The notes: a model not told the origin generated them from the letters alone. DNA of 41,329 nucleotides from Thiotrichales bacterium (GCA_016745035.1 JADGDE010000014.1:1-41329); one strand, 5' to 3'; shown: positions 16,551 to 25,316, numbered from the stretch's first letter. A program made the numbers and translations.

Positions 16551-17184
16551 TAGCCCCAACGGGGCGATATCCATATAGTCCAGGGCAACGCCCTGGGTAA
16601 TTATCGCCAAGAATAATCCCAGCCCTGAAAGGGCGACATAACATGCCACAATTGCTTTCCAATCTATTAGTACATCTGGTTTTCAGCACTAAGCATAGAG
16701 AAAATACCATCAAACCAAAGATTGAAACTGAACTTTATGCCTACTTAGCCTCAATTCATAAAGCAATGAGATGCCCCCTATTAAAAATAGGTGGCACTGA
16801 TAATCATTTACATATTTTGTGTCGTTTGGAAAGAACCGTTACGCTCAGTAAATTGGTTGAAGAATTAAAAACGAGTTCATCAAAATGGATGAAACAAAAA
16901 ACGGATAATCCAACTTTTGCATGGCAACAAGGCTATGGCGCTTTTTCCATTGGTGCATCTAATATTGATGCCTTGAGTGACTATATTGCCAAGCAAAAAC
17001 AACATCATCAAACCCGCAGTTTTGAAGATGAATTTCGGTTGTTATTAAAAAAATATCACATTACTTGGGATGAAGCTTATGTTTGGGATTGATTTTATCT
17101 CGCCCTTTCAGGGCTTTTATGCTTGTTGTCGATTTACCCAGGGCGTTGCCCTGGGCTATATGGATTGCGCCCCTTTGGGGCTAG
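16551..17184 (+). mobile_element. Y1-transposase unit bounded by triple-palindrome ends
   Basis: Left end: palindromes at 16553-16565 (GCCCC/GGGGC), 16580-16596 (CCAGGGC/GCCCTGG) and 16622-16634 (GCCCT/AGGGC). Right end: the same three in mirror order at 17102-17114, 17138-17154 and 17169-17181. The sequence between palindromes 1 and 2, including CCATATAG, also matches as an inverted repeat. The unit starts TAGCCCC and ends GGGGCTA. One transposase gene fills the interior. This is the layout expected of a REP/RAYT-like or IS200-like single-strand transposon. Confidence 0.8.
16643..17092 (+). CDS. IS200/IS605-type Y1 (HUH) transposase
   Basis: A 149-residue single-domain Y1 transposase of the TnpA superfamily, which cuts and rejoins single-stranded DNA at hairpins. 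The HUH motif is H55-L-H57 in GGTDNHLHIL, and the likely catalytic tyrosine is Y114 in DYIAKQKQHH. The N-terminus (SNLLVHLVFSTKHRE) and QGYGAFSIG are typical. The ATG lies 8 bp after the innermost left palindrome. All key residues are present and the frame is intact, so it may be active. No tnpB accompanies it. Confidence 0.9.
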   Translation: MPQLLSNLLVHLVFSTKHRENTIKPKIETELYAYLASIHKAMRCPLLKIGGTDNHLHILCRLERTVTLSKLVEELKTSSSKWMKQKTDNPTFAWQQGYGAFSIGASNIDALSDYIAKQKQHHQTRSFEDEFRLLLKKYHITWDEAYVWD

Positions 17185-17250
17185 CACTGCATCATAGATG
17201 CATTAACATATCCACACCCCCCTATTCTCCATAGAATACTGCATACCAAT

Positions 17251-19683
17251 ATGTCCAAACCCCTTCACTGCTTCCACTGCGGACTAGAAGTCCCTGCCAG
17301 CCTCCACATCACCACCAGCATCGACGGTGAAGAGCAACCCATGTGCTGCCACGGTTGCCAAGCAGTCTCACAAGCGATTGTCGATTCAGGCATGACCGAT
17401 TTTTATCAGCAACGCAGTGAAACCAATCGCACCGCCCCTGAAGTCATTCCCGATTTTCTTAAACAACTGCAAGCCTACGATCACCCTGAGATTCAAAAAC
17501 AATTTGTCCATAAACTTGGCGATCACCAGCAACAAGCAACCCTAATTTTAGAAGGCATTGTTTGCGCTGCTTGCGTTTGGCTCAACGAGCGTCATATTCG
17601 CGTCCTTCAAGGCGTGGTCTCGGTGCAAATTAACTACAGCACTCATCGGGCGCAAGTGGTCTGGGACGAACGTGAAATCAAACTCAGCCAAATTTTGGCC
17701 GCCATCAGCGATATAGGTTATTTAGCCCACCCTTATGATGCCAACAAATACCAAGAAATTTTAGAGCAGCAACGCAAACAACAAATCCGCCGCCTCGGTG
17801 TCGCTGGCGCGCTGGGGATGCAAATCATGGTCTTAGCGGTTGCTTTGTACACGGGCGACTGGTGGGGTATTGATGACGAATTTAAAAACCTGTTTCGTTG
17901 GCTAAGCATGGCGCTAACCATCCCGATTTTATTATTTGCCGCTGCGCCCTTATTCAAAAGCGCATGGAATGATATTAAACACAAACAATTGGGCATGGAT
18001 GTGCCGATTACGCTGGGTATCAGCATCGCCTTTTTGGGCAGTATTCACGCGACATGGCACGAAAACGGAGAAGTCTATTACGATTCGGTAAGCATGTTTG
18101 TGTTCTTTATTCTCGCGGTGCGCTATTTTGAGCAAGCAGCGCGGAAAAAAATGTCAGAGGCGAGTGAAGCCCTGATTCAAGCCAAGCCAGCGATGGCAAC
18201 ACGGGTGCAAGGTGAGGATATTCAAGTTGTCCCCGTGGTCGAGTTAGAACCCGAAGACATTGTGCTTGTGCGCCCCGGCGAGACGATTCCGGCTGATGGC
18301 TCGATAACAGATGGATACTCTAGCACCAGTGAAGCCCTGCTCACAGGCGAGAGCACACCGATTAACAAACAAATCGGCGACAGCGTGATTGCAGGCAGCC
18401 TCAATATTGACAGCCCCTTACACATCAAAGTCGAACAAGTCGGCGAGGCAACGGTATTGGCGGCGATTTTGCGCTTATTAGAAAAAGCCCAAGGCGAAAA
18501 GCCCAAGCTGGCCGAGCTAGCCGACCGCATCGCCGCCTGGTTTGTCGCCGCGATTTTAACCTTAGCCAGTCTGGTAGCTTTGTACAATATTTGGCTACAA
18601 AACCCCGAGGGCTTAGCTATCGTCGTCGCCGTATTGGTTGTCACCTGTCCTTGTGCTTTGTCTTTGGCAACGCCTGCGGCTATCAGCGCCGCTAGCAGCC
18701 GTTTGAGCCAATTGGGTTTATTAATTAGCGGTAAAGCGGTGCTAGAAACCCTCGCCCGCAGCACTCATACCGTATTTGATAAAACGGGTACGCTCACCTA
18801 TGGTGAATTGCGCCATATAGATACCTTACTACTTAGCGATATAGATAAAGACCGCCTATTATCTATTGCCGCCAGCTTGGAAAAAAGCTCCGAACATCCC
18901 GTGGCAAAAGCCCTACAAGCCACAGACACCTTGCTGACAGCAGAATTAAAAAATACCCCGGGGGCGGGGATTAGCGCCAAAGTCGAGGGTAAAACTTGGC
19001 GCATTGGGCATTTAAAATTTATTGCTGAATCAGAGCCGGATAATTATCAGCAAGCGGCAAAGATTCAAGCCGAGCATCAAAATGATACCTTGGTATGGCT
19101 GGCAGATAACCAACAAATTCACGCCGGATTTTTGCTCAGTGATGAAGTGCGTCCAGGTGCTGCGGCGCTGGTAAAACAGCTCAAAGCCCAAGGACAAACC
19201 GTGGTGATTTTAAGCGGAGACCGCCTCAGTGTTGCTGAAAGTCTCGGTGCAGAACTGGGGGTAGATAAAGTTTATGCCGAACTCAAACCGGAGGCAAAAC
19301 TGAAGCAAGTCAAAGCCTATCAAACCGAAGGGGCGATTGTGACCATGATTGGCGATGGTATTAACGATGCACCCGTGCTCGCCGCCTCCAATGTCTCGGT
19401 GGCGATGAGCAGCGGCACACAACTCGCGGCTGCCAGTGCTGATATGCTGCTACTGGGCGATGATTTAAGCAAACTCGCCCAAGCCCAAGCCTTGAGTCAC
19501 CGTACCTTAAAAGTAATTCGTCAAAACCTCACATGGGCGCTGACTTATAACGGGCTTGCCGTACCACTGGCGATTTTAGGCTATGTGCCACCGTGGCTCG
19601 CTGCTATTGGTATGTCGCTGAGTTCCTTATTGGTCGTCATGAATGCGCTACGCTTGCGTAAGATGGATTTGCAGACCCGCTAG
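17251..19683 (+). CDS. ccoI: Copper-translocating P-type ATPase, CcoI/FixI type
   Basis: An 810-residue P1B ATPase of the inner membrane. The CcoI/FixI subgroup supplies copper for assembly of cbb3 cytochrome oxidase. The N-terminus has CFHCGLEVP and CCHGCQAVSQAI, typical of that subgroup, then a heavy-metal-associated domain with CAAC (LEGIVCAACVW). Transmembrane motif C466-P-C468 lies in VTCPCALSLATP. The phosphorylated Asp is D510 in DKTGT, the nucleotide-binding HP motif is SSEHPVAKAL, and the hinge is MIGDGINDAP. Length is normal. ccoNOPQ, ccoG and ccoS are not in the window, so the oxidase operon is elsewhere. No strong ribosome site precedes ATG 17251. Confidence 0.9.
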   Translation: MSKPLHCFHCGLEVPASLHITTSIDGEEQPMCCHGCQAVSQAIVDSGMTDFYQQRSETNRTAPEVIPDFLKQLQAYDHPEIQKQFVHKLGDHQQQATLILEGIVCAACVWLNERHIRVLQGVVSVQINYSTHRAQVVWDEREIKLSQILAAISDIGYLAHPYDANKYQEILEQQRKQQIRRLGVAGALGMQIMVLAVALYTGDWWGIDDEFKNLFRWLSMALTIPILLFAAAPLFKSAWNDIKHKQLGMDVPITLGISIAFLGSIHATWHENGEVYYDSVSMFVFFILAVRYFEQAARKKMSEASEALIQAKPAMATRVQGEDIQVVPVVELEPEDIVLVRPGETIPADGSITDGYSSTSEALLTGESTPINKQIGDSVIAGSLNIDSPLHIKVEQVGEATVLAAILRLLEKAQGEKPKLAELADRIAAWFVAAILTLASLVALYNIWLQNPEGLAIVVAVLVVTCPCALSLATPAAISAASSRLSQLGLLISGKAVLETLARSTHTVFDKTGTLTYGELRHIDTLLLSDIDKDRLLSIAASLEKSSEHPVAKALQATDTLLTAELKNTPGAGISAKVEGKTWRIGHLKFIAESEPDNYQQAAKIQAEHQNDTLVWLADNQQIHAGFLLSDEVRPGAAALVKQLKAQGQTVVILSGDRLSVAESLGAELGVDKVYAELKPEAKLKQVKAYQTEGAIVTMIGDGINDAPVLAASNVSVAMSSGTQLAAASADMLLLGDDLSKLAQAQALSHRTLKVIRQNLTWALTYNGLAVPLAILGYVPPWLAAIGMSLSSLLVVMNALRLRKMDLQTR

Positions 19684-19692
19684 CATTGTCAT

Positions 19693-19953
19693 ATGCCCCC
19701 CATCGAAACAGCGGCTGGTAAATTAATTTCAGCTATTCAAAAAGAATGGGGTAAAGAATTAGGTGAATCTAGCGCTGAAGTCAGTGAGGATGTTATGGAT
19801 AAGGGGCACGACCTGCTTCAGGCTGCAAAAAAAAATAAAGTCACCGATGTTCTCGAAGGTTTGAGTATCAGCCAATATTTAGGTGAATTATGGGTTCGCA
19901 AACATCCTTCGGTGAAAAAATACATTACCGCATTAGAAAAAGCACTTGAATAA
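19693..19953 (+). CDS. Small hypothetical protein downstream of ccoI
   Basis: An 86-residue acidic, helical protein of unknown function starting 9 nt after ccoI, in the place where ccoS often sits. It is not CcoS: it lacks the N-terminal membrane helix. The C-terminal motif YLGELWVRKHPSVKKYITAL is compact and looks conserved. The first half (AIQKEWGKELGESSAEVSEDVMDKG, in two parts) is amphipathic. Spacing suggests co-transcription with ccoI. A role in metal handling is only a guess from position. Confidence 0.6.
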   Translation: MPPIETAAGKLISAIQKEWGKELGESSAEVSEDVMDKGHDLLQAAKKNKVTDVLEGLSISQYLGELWVRKHPSVKKYITALEKALE

Positions 19954-19980
19954 GTTGATGCTCTCCAAGGGTTCTGTATA

Positions 19981-20886
19981 TCAGCGCTTAACAAACCATT
20001 GCTCGGCATTATCCCAACGTAATTTTTGGGCAATGTCTGGCTTTAGCTGCTGTAACCATTGGCGATGAAAAGCAATATAACGCGGCAATTCTTGCCAACC
20101 ACTGTCTGCTTCATCCCAGCTAAAGCCTTTATCTACCGGCCAAACAGGGTCTGAGCCGATCATAAATCGGTTAGGATACGTTTCAATCAAAGCTTGCCAG
20201 TCAGGGAATAATTTTCTCTTGTTATCAGTGATAGGGTTGCGAACATAGCGCCATGGGTCACGGGCAGCTAAATCCATCATGACATTGGGACAAGTATCAA
20301 GAATAACCGCCACTTGTTCAGGTTCAAGCACAGCACCTGCATGGGCAAATAATAAACGGTTATCGGGGTTGCTTTGAAAGATTGATAAACTCGGCTTAAT
20401 CGATGCGTATTCGGTGTGCACCATGACAGGCACATCATAATCACGCGCTAAAGCCAATAAGGCTACAAAAACGCGGCTTTTTTGCCAATGCTGCGCCATG
20501 CCACCAATAAAATGTAATTCACCAATGCCTTGATAGAGTCCACTGTGTAAGCCTTCACGTACCTCATCAATCAAGGCTTGGCGAAATTGCCACTCTAGTT
20601 TTTCGTTAGCAAAACGGTAAGGTCCATAAATAGGGATGATACGATCTGGTGCGAGTGCTTGTAGTTTTAGCGCATATTCAGCAGGGCGACCAATCACCAC
20701 AGCTTTTTTAACACCGGCTTTATCCAAAATAGCTAAAGCTTGTTTTGGAGTCGTTAGCTCTGCTTGATCCCATTTATAATGGATATGGGCATCAAATAAG
20801 GGCGCATCACTATCAACAGCTAAGCTTATATCCTGTAAATAGATAAAAAACGATAAGGTAATAATCAAGCGGTGTTGAATTTTCAT
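19981..20886 (-). CDS. Exported amidohydrolase-family protein
   Basis: A 301-residue metal-dependent hydrolase of the amidohydrolase_2 type (TIM barrel). The chosen start, ATG at 20886, gives a signal peptide (MKIQHRLIITLSFFIYLQDI, cleaved after SLA). A longer frame to 20904 would put a charged leader before it. Metal-binding positions are His-x-His in FDAHIHY, His in VMVHTEYAS, His in LLFAHAGAV and Asp in MIGSDPVW. Family members include decarboxylases and lactonases, so the substrate is not deducible. Export to the periplasm is less usual for this family. It is convergent with the small gene at 19693, with 27 bp between stops. Confidence 0.8.
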   Translation of the reverse strand: MKIQHRLIITLSFFIYLQDISLAVDSDAPLFDAHIHYKWDQAELTTPKQALAILDKAGVKKAVVIGRPAEYALKLQALAPDRIIPIYGPYRFANEKLEWQFRQALIDEVREGLHSGLYQGIGELHFIGGMAQHWQKSRVFVALLALARDYDVPVMVHTEYASIKPSLSIFQSNPDNRLLFAHAGAVLEPEQVAVILDTCPNVMMDLAARDPWRYVRNPITDNKRKLFPDWQALIETYPNRFMIGSDPVWPVDKGFSWDEADSGWQELPRYIAFHRQWLQQLKPDIAQKLRWDNAEQWFVKR

Positions 20887-20914
20887 ATTTTTTCTGCCAA
20901 ACATTCATGCTATT

Positions 20915-20940
20915 TATTAACTGATGTGACGCACTAAGCT
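20915..20940 (+). repeat. Left-end copy of the GATGTTACGC repeat family
   Basis: TTATTAACTGATGTGACGCA and the following CTAAGCT repeat the left end at 21101-21126 with one clear substitution (GTGACGC for GTTACGC). It lies in direct orientation about 186 bp upstream of that copy. Confidence 0.6.
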
Positions 20941-21100
20941 GTGGCAGGATTTATGGTGATTATTGAGCAGATGTTGTGCTGGTAGAGTTGAATAGATAAT
21001 GCACAAAGTTGGCAATTGAATTTGCCGTGCTGGGGTTTAAAAAACAAAAATGAATGCGACACAAGGTTCACATTCATTTCCGCAGGCTTTGATTATAAAA

Positions 21101-21246
21101 TATTAACTGATGTTACGCACTAAGCTGGTTTTTATCACAATAGTGCGATGTTCCACCTGCCTAGTGAAGCTTAGCCGTGCAGCAATGGCGGTTTTTTCTG
21201 CCTTTAAGGCAGAAAAAGAAGCCTTTGCGTAACATCAGATATTAAT
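21101..21246. repeat. MITE-like element with terminal inverted repeats
   Basis: A 146 bp non-coding unit. The left end TATTAACTGATGTTACGCA (21101-21119) is the inverted complement of the right end at 21226-21246, sharing the 13 bp core CTGATGTTACGCA. Internally, 21193-21204 and 21206-21217 form a perfect 12 bp stem with a 1 nt loop. It carries no ORF. Related ends occur at 9225, 16062, 20915 and 40251. Confidence 0.65.
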
Positions 21247-21404
21247 CAGCCTATCGCTCCAAATCACCCTCCCTTAGCTGGTTTGGCGCGGTAAAAATAC
21301 AACATCGTATTTTTACAAAACTAAAACACACTACAACCTGTCTTTACGCTTATCTGTTTGTTTTATGTATTGATATATATAAAGACGAATGAGCTTTAGT
21401 TTTT

Positions 21405-21431
21405 CTTTGGAAAAACTATGTTTTTCCAAAG
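21405..21431 (-). terminator. Hairpin downstream of soxYZ
   Basis: Perfect 11 bp stem: CTTTGGAAAAA (21405-21415), 5 nt loop, TTTTTCCAAAG (21421-21431), starting 20 bp beyond the soxZ stop. An alternative 7 bp hairpin (from 21399) shares the AAAAA arm, so the two are mutually exclusive. It probably ends or stabilises the soxYZ transcript, though no clean U tract follows the stem. Confidence 0.5.
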
Positions 21432-21451
21432 TTTAGGTAGGATCTGTCGAA

Positions 21452-21769
21452 TTAGCCTTTGGTTTTAACCACTAATTCGTCAGAGCCGCCTTGGTTATCT
21501 TTCCAGCTTAATTTCACTTCATCGCCAGCAGCGCCGCCGTTGAATTTGAAAGACATGTAAGGATTTTTAGAAACACCACCACTCCAAAGTGCGTCCATAA
21601 CGGTTTCGCCTTTGTGCTGACAGTTCAGTTCAGTGATGTAATGAGCTGGAATCAATTTTCCGGTTTTTTTGTCTTTACGTGTGCCGGTTTCCATTGGATG
21701 GTTGATTAAAGCTTTAACTTCAGTCATGCCATTTTTGAATTTGGCTTGGATCCGCATTTTTTTGGCCAT
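21452..21769 (-). CDS. soxZ: Sulfur-oxidation carrier subunit SoxZ
   Basis: SoxZ (105 aa) forms the SoxYZ heterodimer that carries sulfur intermediates through the periplasmic Sox cycle of thiosulfate oxidation. Family features are visible: IQAKFKNGMTEVKALINHPMETG, read in two halves, then PAHYITELNCQHKG and NPYMSFKFNGG. Length is normal. It lacks its own signal peptide, as is usual, because SoxZ is exported bound to SoxY. GGAGAA precedes the start with 6 nt spacing. It follows soxY by 53 bp on the same strand. soxAX, soxB and soxCD are not in the window. Confidence 0.93.
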   Translation of the reverse strand: MAKKMRIQAKFKNGMTEVKALINHPMETGTRKDKKTGKLIPAHYITELNCQHKGETVMDALWSGGVSKNPYMSFKFNGGAAGDEVKLSWKDNQGGSDELVVKTKG

Positions 21770-21822
21770 GAGTAATTCTCCGTAATTCGATAATTTATGA
21801 AAGTTTTAAGCGAGATTAAAAA

Positions 21823-22278
21823 TTAACCGCCGCAACCACCAATGGTGACTTTAACTTCTTTTTTCGCGGAAAATAACTTACCGTCAGCTTTAACGACAGC
21901 AACGACGTTAGAGGTTTTACCCATTTTAATCCGGGTAGAGACATAGCCTGCGTTGTTCGGTGCAAACTTGAAGCTGGCAATCAAAGGCACAGGATTTTTT
22001 TCAGAAATAATGCTGATGCTTTCAACATTAGCCATATTGGTGGTCACTTGTACAGGAACAACCGCGCCATTTTCAGCAATATCTGGAGCTTTAATCGCAA
22101 TGTCGCCGCTTTCGGTCATATCACTGCTGTCTAATAAAGCTGTCAGTGCTTCATCAACCGTTTTCGCTTTGAAAGCCGCCTCAGGCCATTCAGCTAAAAC
22201 GCTTTGAGGCAACAAACTTGCAGTTGCAACCGCTGCACTACCAACTAAAGTATTTTTAACAAATTCTCTACGTTTCAT
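21823..22278 (-). CDS. soxY: Sulfur-oxidation carrier protein SoxY
   Basis: SoxY (151 aa from ATG 22278) carries sulfur covalently on the Cys of its C-terminal GGCGG tail; the last residues here are IGGCGG. The Tat signal is clear: MKRREFVKNTLVGSAAVATA with twin Arg at residues 3-4, then a cleavage region near SVLAEW. A start four codons earlier (22290) is possible, but its GAGAGG abuts the ATG. The later start has better spacing and the usual Tat N-terminus. The mature part has the Ig-like SoxY sequence (VPVQVTTNMANVESISII). It is transcribed with soxZ. Confidence 0.93.
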   Translation of the reverse strand: MKRREFVKNTLVGSAAVATASLLPQSVLAEWPEAAFKAKTVDEALTALLDSSDMTESGDIAIKAPDIAENGAVVPVQVTTNMANVESISIISEKNPVPLIASFKFAPNNAGYVSTRIKMGKTSNVVAVVKADGKLFSAKKEVKVTIGGCGG

Positions 22279-22575
22279 AGACGTATCCATCCTCTCATTA
22301 GGCTAATTTTCTTAGAGAAAATAACTTTTCTCCCCAAGAGTTCGGGCGATAGCATAACCTAACTAGGGTAAATTACAAGCCCAAAATGTGAAAAAATGGT
22401 AGAATGCCGCCGATATTCACTTGAACCTATCTAAAGTTAGACTTATAGTTCAGATGCTTAGCAATGAAATTTAATTCTTAGTTAAATACTAAAGAATTGA
22501 ATAAGCCCTTGTTAGACAATTAGAATATAAGTAAAAACTTAAGCAAACACGACCTATTTGAGAGCTGGAAGCATT

Positions 22576-24006
22576 ATGGGGAAACCAACCGGATTTTTGG
22601 AAATACAACGCCAAGACAAAGGCTATGCACCTGTTGCAGAACGACTGAAGCACTATGACGAATTTAGCATTAACCTAGAAGTCGATGCCGTCAGTGACCA
22701 GGGCGCTCGCTGCATGGATTGCGGTATTCCCTATTGTCATGACGGCTGTCCGATTAACAATATTATTCCTGATTGGAATGATTTGGTTTATCGCGGCGAC
22801 TGGCAACAAGCCATTAGTGTCTTACATTCAACCAATAACTTCCCAGAGTTTACGGGTAGAGTGTGCCCAGCCCCTTGCGAGGCGGCTTGTACCTTAAACC
22901 TGACCGAACAACCGGTCACGATTAAAACCATCGAATACAATATTATCGAAAAAGCTTGGAGCGAAGGTTGGATTAAACCTGAAATCGCCCCTAAGCGTTC
23001 TGGTAAAAGCGTAGCAGTAGTCGGCTCAGGACCTGCGGGCATGGCGTGTGCTCAGCAGCTCGCCCGTGCAGGTCACAGCGTCACCTTATATGAGAAAAAT
23101 GATCGCATCGGTGGTTTATTACGTTATGGTATCCCTGATTTCAAATTGGGCAAAAAAACCATCGACCGCCGCATGTCGCAAATGCAAGCAGAAGGGGTAC
23201 AATTCCGTCCTAATACTGAGGTTGGCTCTGAAGCTTTGCCTTTCGCACAGCTACAAAAATGCCATGATGCCATTGTCTTAACTGGCGGATCTGAAGACCC
23301 GCGCGATTTACCGATTGAAGGACGCGACTTGGACGGCATTCACTTTGCGATGGATTTCTTACGCCAACAAAACAAACGGGTGGCAGGCGATAGCATCCCC
23401 GAATCCGAAGCTTTATCCGCAACGGATAAACATGTTGTGGTTATCGGCGGTGGTGATACGGGGTCTGACTGCATTGGCACATCTATTCGCCAAGGCGCGG
23501 CTAAAGTGACTCAACTCGAAATCATGCCCAAACCTCCAGAGCAAGAAGATAAAGGCATGACCTGGCCAAATTGGCCAATCAAAATGCGCACCTCAACTTC
23601 GCAAGAAGAAGGTTGCGATCGGGATTGGAGCGTCATGACCACCAGTGCCACAGGTGAAAATGGCCAAGTAAGCCAGCTCAACTTTGTACGTTTAGATGAG
23701 AAAATGCAAAAAATCGAAGGGTCTGAATTTAGCCTCAAAGCGGATTTAGTGCTGCTTGCTATGGGTTTTGTCAATCCTGTCTTTGAAGGCATGTTAGCCC
23801 AATCGGGTGTTGAACTCGATGGGCGTAAAAATGTCTTAGCCAGCACCGAGGGCGCTGATGCTTACAAAACCAGTGCTGAAAATGTCTTTGCCGCCGGTGA
23901 CATGCGCCGGGGGCAATCGTTGGTGGTTTGGGCAATCCGTGAAGGTCGTCAAGCAGCGCGTGCTGTTGATGAATTTTTGATGGGTAGCTCTGAATTGCCG
24001 CGTTAG
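22576..24006 (+). CDS. gltD: Glutamate synthase small subunit (NADPH)
   Basis: GltD (476 aa) passes electrons from NADPH to the large glutamate synthase subunit. ATG 22576 has GGAA upstream and gives the standard N-terminus [15 protein letters not shown]; the frame extends to TTG 22558 without support. Iron-sulfur ligands are in [14 protein letters not shown] and [12 protein letters not shown]. The FAD motif is [17 protein letters not shown], followed by [10 protein letters not shown]. The NADPH motif is [16 protein letters not shown], and [17 protein letters not shown] closes the FAD site. gltB is not adjacent, which is unusual; the subunit may work with a distant gltB or as a related electron-transfer enzyme. 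Confidence 0.9.
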   Translation: MGKPTGFLEIQRQDKGYAPVAERLKHYDEFSINLEVDAVSDQGARCMDCGIPYCHDGCPINNIIPDWNDLVYRGDWQQAISVLHSTNNFPEFTGRVCPAPCEAACTLNLTEQPVTIKTIEYNIIEKAWSEGWIKPEIAPKRSGKSVAVVGSGPAGMACAQQLARAGHSVTLYEKNDRIGGLLRYGIPDFKLGKKTIDRRMSQMQAEGVQFRPNTEVGSEALPFAQLQKCHDAIVLTGGSEDPRDLPIEGRDLDGIHFAMDFLRQQNKRVAGDSIPESEALSATDKHVVVIGGGDTGSDCIGTSIRQGAAKVTQLEIMPKPPEQEDKGMTWPNWPIKMRTSTSQEEGCDRDWSVMTTSATGENGQVSQLNFVRLDEKMQKIEGSEFSLKADLVLLAMGFVNPVFEGMLAQSGVELDGRKNVLASTEGADAYKTSAENVFAAGDMRRGQSLVVWAIREGRQAARAVDEFLMGSSELPR

Positions 24007-24016
24007 TTTGAGTTTT

Positions 24017-24039
24017 GAGACGTAGCCGTGCTACGTCTC
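24017..24039 (+). terminator. Hairpin after gltD
   Basis: Perfect 9 bp stem GAGACGTAG/CTACGTCTC with a 5 nt CCGTG loop, 11 nt past the gltD stop. No T tract follows. The same sequence theme occurs as a dispersed palindrome in many bacteria, so it may be a repeat with a 3'-end role. Confidence 0.45.
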
Positions 24040-24069
24040 TACAGTATTTCTACTCTGAGATAAAACACC

Positions 24070-25305
24070 ATGCCATTAATCCGACCTTTTGCAGGCTTAC
24101 GCCCGCGTGCTGAACACACCGAAGCTGTGATTGCTCCGCCTTATGATGTGCTCAATAGCAAAGAAGCGAAAGAGCGCGCCGAGGGTAAGCCTTGGAGTTT
24201 TTTGCATATATCCAAACCTGAAATTGACTTGCCCGCAGGCACCGACCCTTTTGCCCCTGAGGTCTATGCCAAGGCAAAAGAAAACTTGGATACCATGTTG
24301 GCGGAAAACATTCTTGCTAGCGATGACAAAGCCGTCTACTACGTCTATGAATTGCATATGGGCGAGCATCGGCAAACGGGTTTAGTGGCAGCGGCTTCTG
24401 TGCCTGATTACGATACCAACCGCATTCGTAAACACGAATTTACCCGCCCGGATAAAGAAGATGACCGTGTGCGGCAAATTGATGCCCTTAGCGCACAAAC
24501 CGGTCCTGTGTTTCTGACTTATAAGCACGATGCGGATGTGCAAGCGGTGTTGGATAAAGTCGCCGAAGGTAAAGCTGCGGTTGATGTCACGGCTGATGAT
24601 GGCATTCGCCACCTCTTATGGCTGATGGAAGACGATGCCGATATAGCGCTCATCAGCGAGCGCTTTGATGCCATGCCTAGCATTTATATTGCTGATGGAC
24701 ATCATCGCTCAGCGGCTGCCTCTCGTGTTGCGGCAACCCGCAAACAAGCCAATGCCAATCACACGGGCGAGGAGCCATATAATTATTTTCTTAGCGTTTT
24801 GTTTCCTGATACGCAAATGAAAATTCTCGACTATAACCGTGTGGTCGCCGATTTGAATGGTTTAGAGCCAAGTGATTTCTTAGCCAAAGTGGCTGAACGT
24901 TTTGATTTGGAAAGCAGCGCGGTTGCGGTTAAACCAACCCAAACAGGTGAGTATGGCATGTATCTGAGCGGACAATGGTATAAGCTCAATATTCACCCTG
25001 AAAATATCCCCACAGACCCAGTTGGGCGCTTGGATGTGAGCTTGCTGGCAGATAGCCTGATTGATCCTATCTTAGGTATCAGCGACCCGCGTCGAGATAA
25101 ACGCATTGATTTTGTCGGTGGCATTCGTGGCTTGGAAGGCTTGGAAAAACGCGTGGATAGCGGCGAAATGAGCGTGGCTTTTGCGCTGTTTCCAACCTCA
25201 ATGGCAGACTTGATGTCTGTTGCTGATGCGGATGAAATCATGCCGCCAAAATCGACTTGGTTTGAGCCAAAATTGGCAGATGGCTTAGTTTCACACCAGC
25301 TTTAA
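24070..25305 (+). CDS. DUF1015 family protein
   Basis: A 411-residue protein of the DUF1015 family. Diagnostic stretches are the N-terminal IRPFAGLRPRAE and VIAPPYDVLNSKEA, HISKPEIDLPAGTDPF, YVYELHMG, RKHEFTRPDKEDDR, the IADGHHRSAAASRVA motif (about residue 208) and the DPRRDKRIDFVGG segment near the end. The family is widespread, cytoplasmic and without an agreed function; the ADGHHR motif suggests an enzyme. It lies 63 bp after gltD with a hairpin between, and no metabolic partner is evident. Confidence 0.88.
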   Translation: MPLIRPFAGLRPRAEHTEAVIAPPYDVLNSKEAKERAEGKPWSFLHISKPEIDLPAGTDPFAPEVYAKAKENLDTMLAENILASDDKAVYYVYELHMGEHRQTGLVAAASVPDYDTNRIRKHEFTRPDKEDDRVRQIDALSAQTGPVFLTYKHDADVQAVLDKVAEGKAAVDVTADDGIRHLLWLMEDDADIALISERFDAMPSIYIADGHHRSAAASRVAATRKQANANHTGEEPYNYFLSVLFPDTQMKILDYNRVVADLNGLEPSDFLAKVAERFDLESSAVAVKPTQTGEYGMYLSGQWYKLNIHPENIPTDPVGRLDVSLLADSLIDPILGISDPRRDKRIDFVGGIRGLEGLEKRVDSGEMSVAFALFPTSMADLMSVADADEIMPPKSTWFEPKLADGLVSHQL

Positions 25306-25316
25306 TTCTTATCAAT

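Larger units (their letters stand above)
20905..21451. other. Repeat-rich intergenic region upstream of the amidohydrolase gene
   Basis: No gene is seen in these 547 bp. It holds a left-end repeat copy at about 20915-20940, the MITE-like element at 21101-21246, a perfect 10 bp inverted repeat (21291-21300 with 21307-21316) and a hairpin cluster at 21399-21431 next to soxZ. The amidohydrolase promoter must lie at its left edge. Confidence 0.6.

Noticed and set aside
16540..17190. CRISPR array suggested by multiple palindromes
   Set aside because: The palindromes are of three different kinds in mirror order around a transposase gene, without regular direct repeats and spacers.
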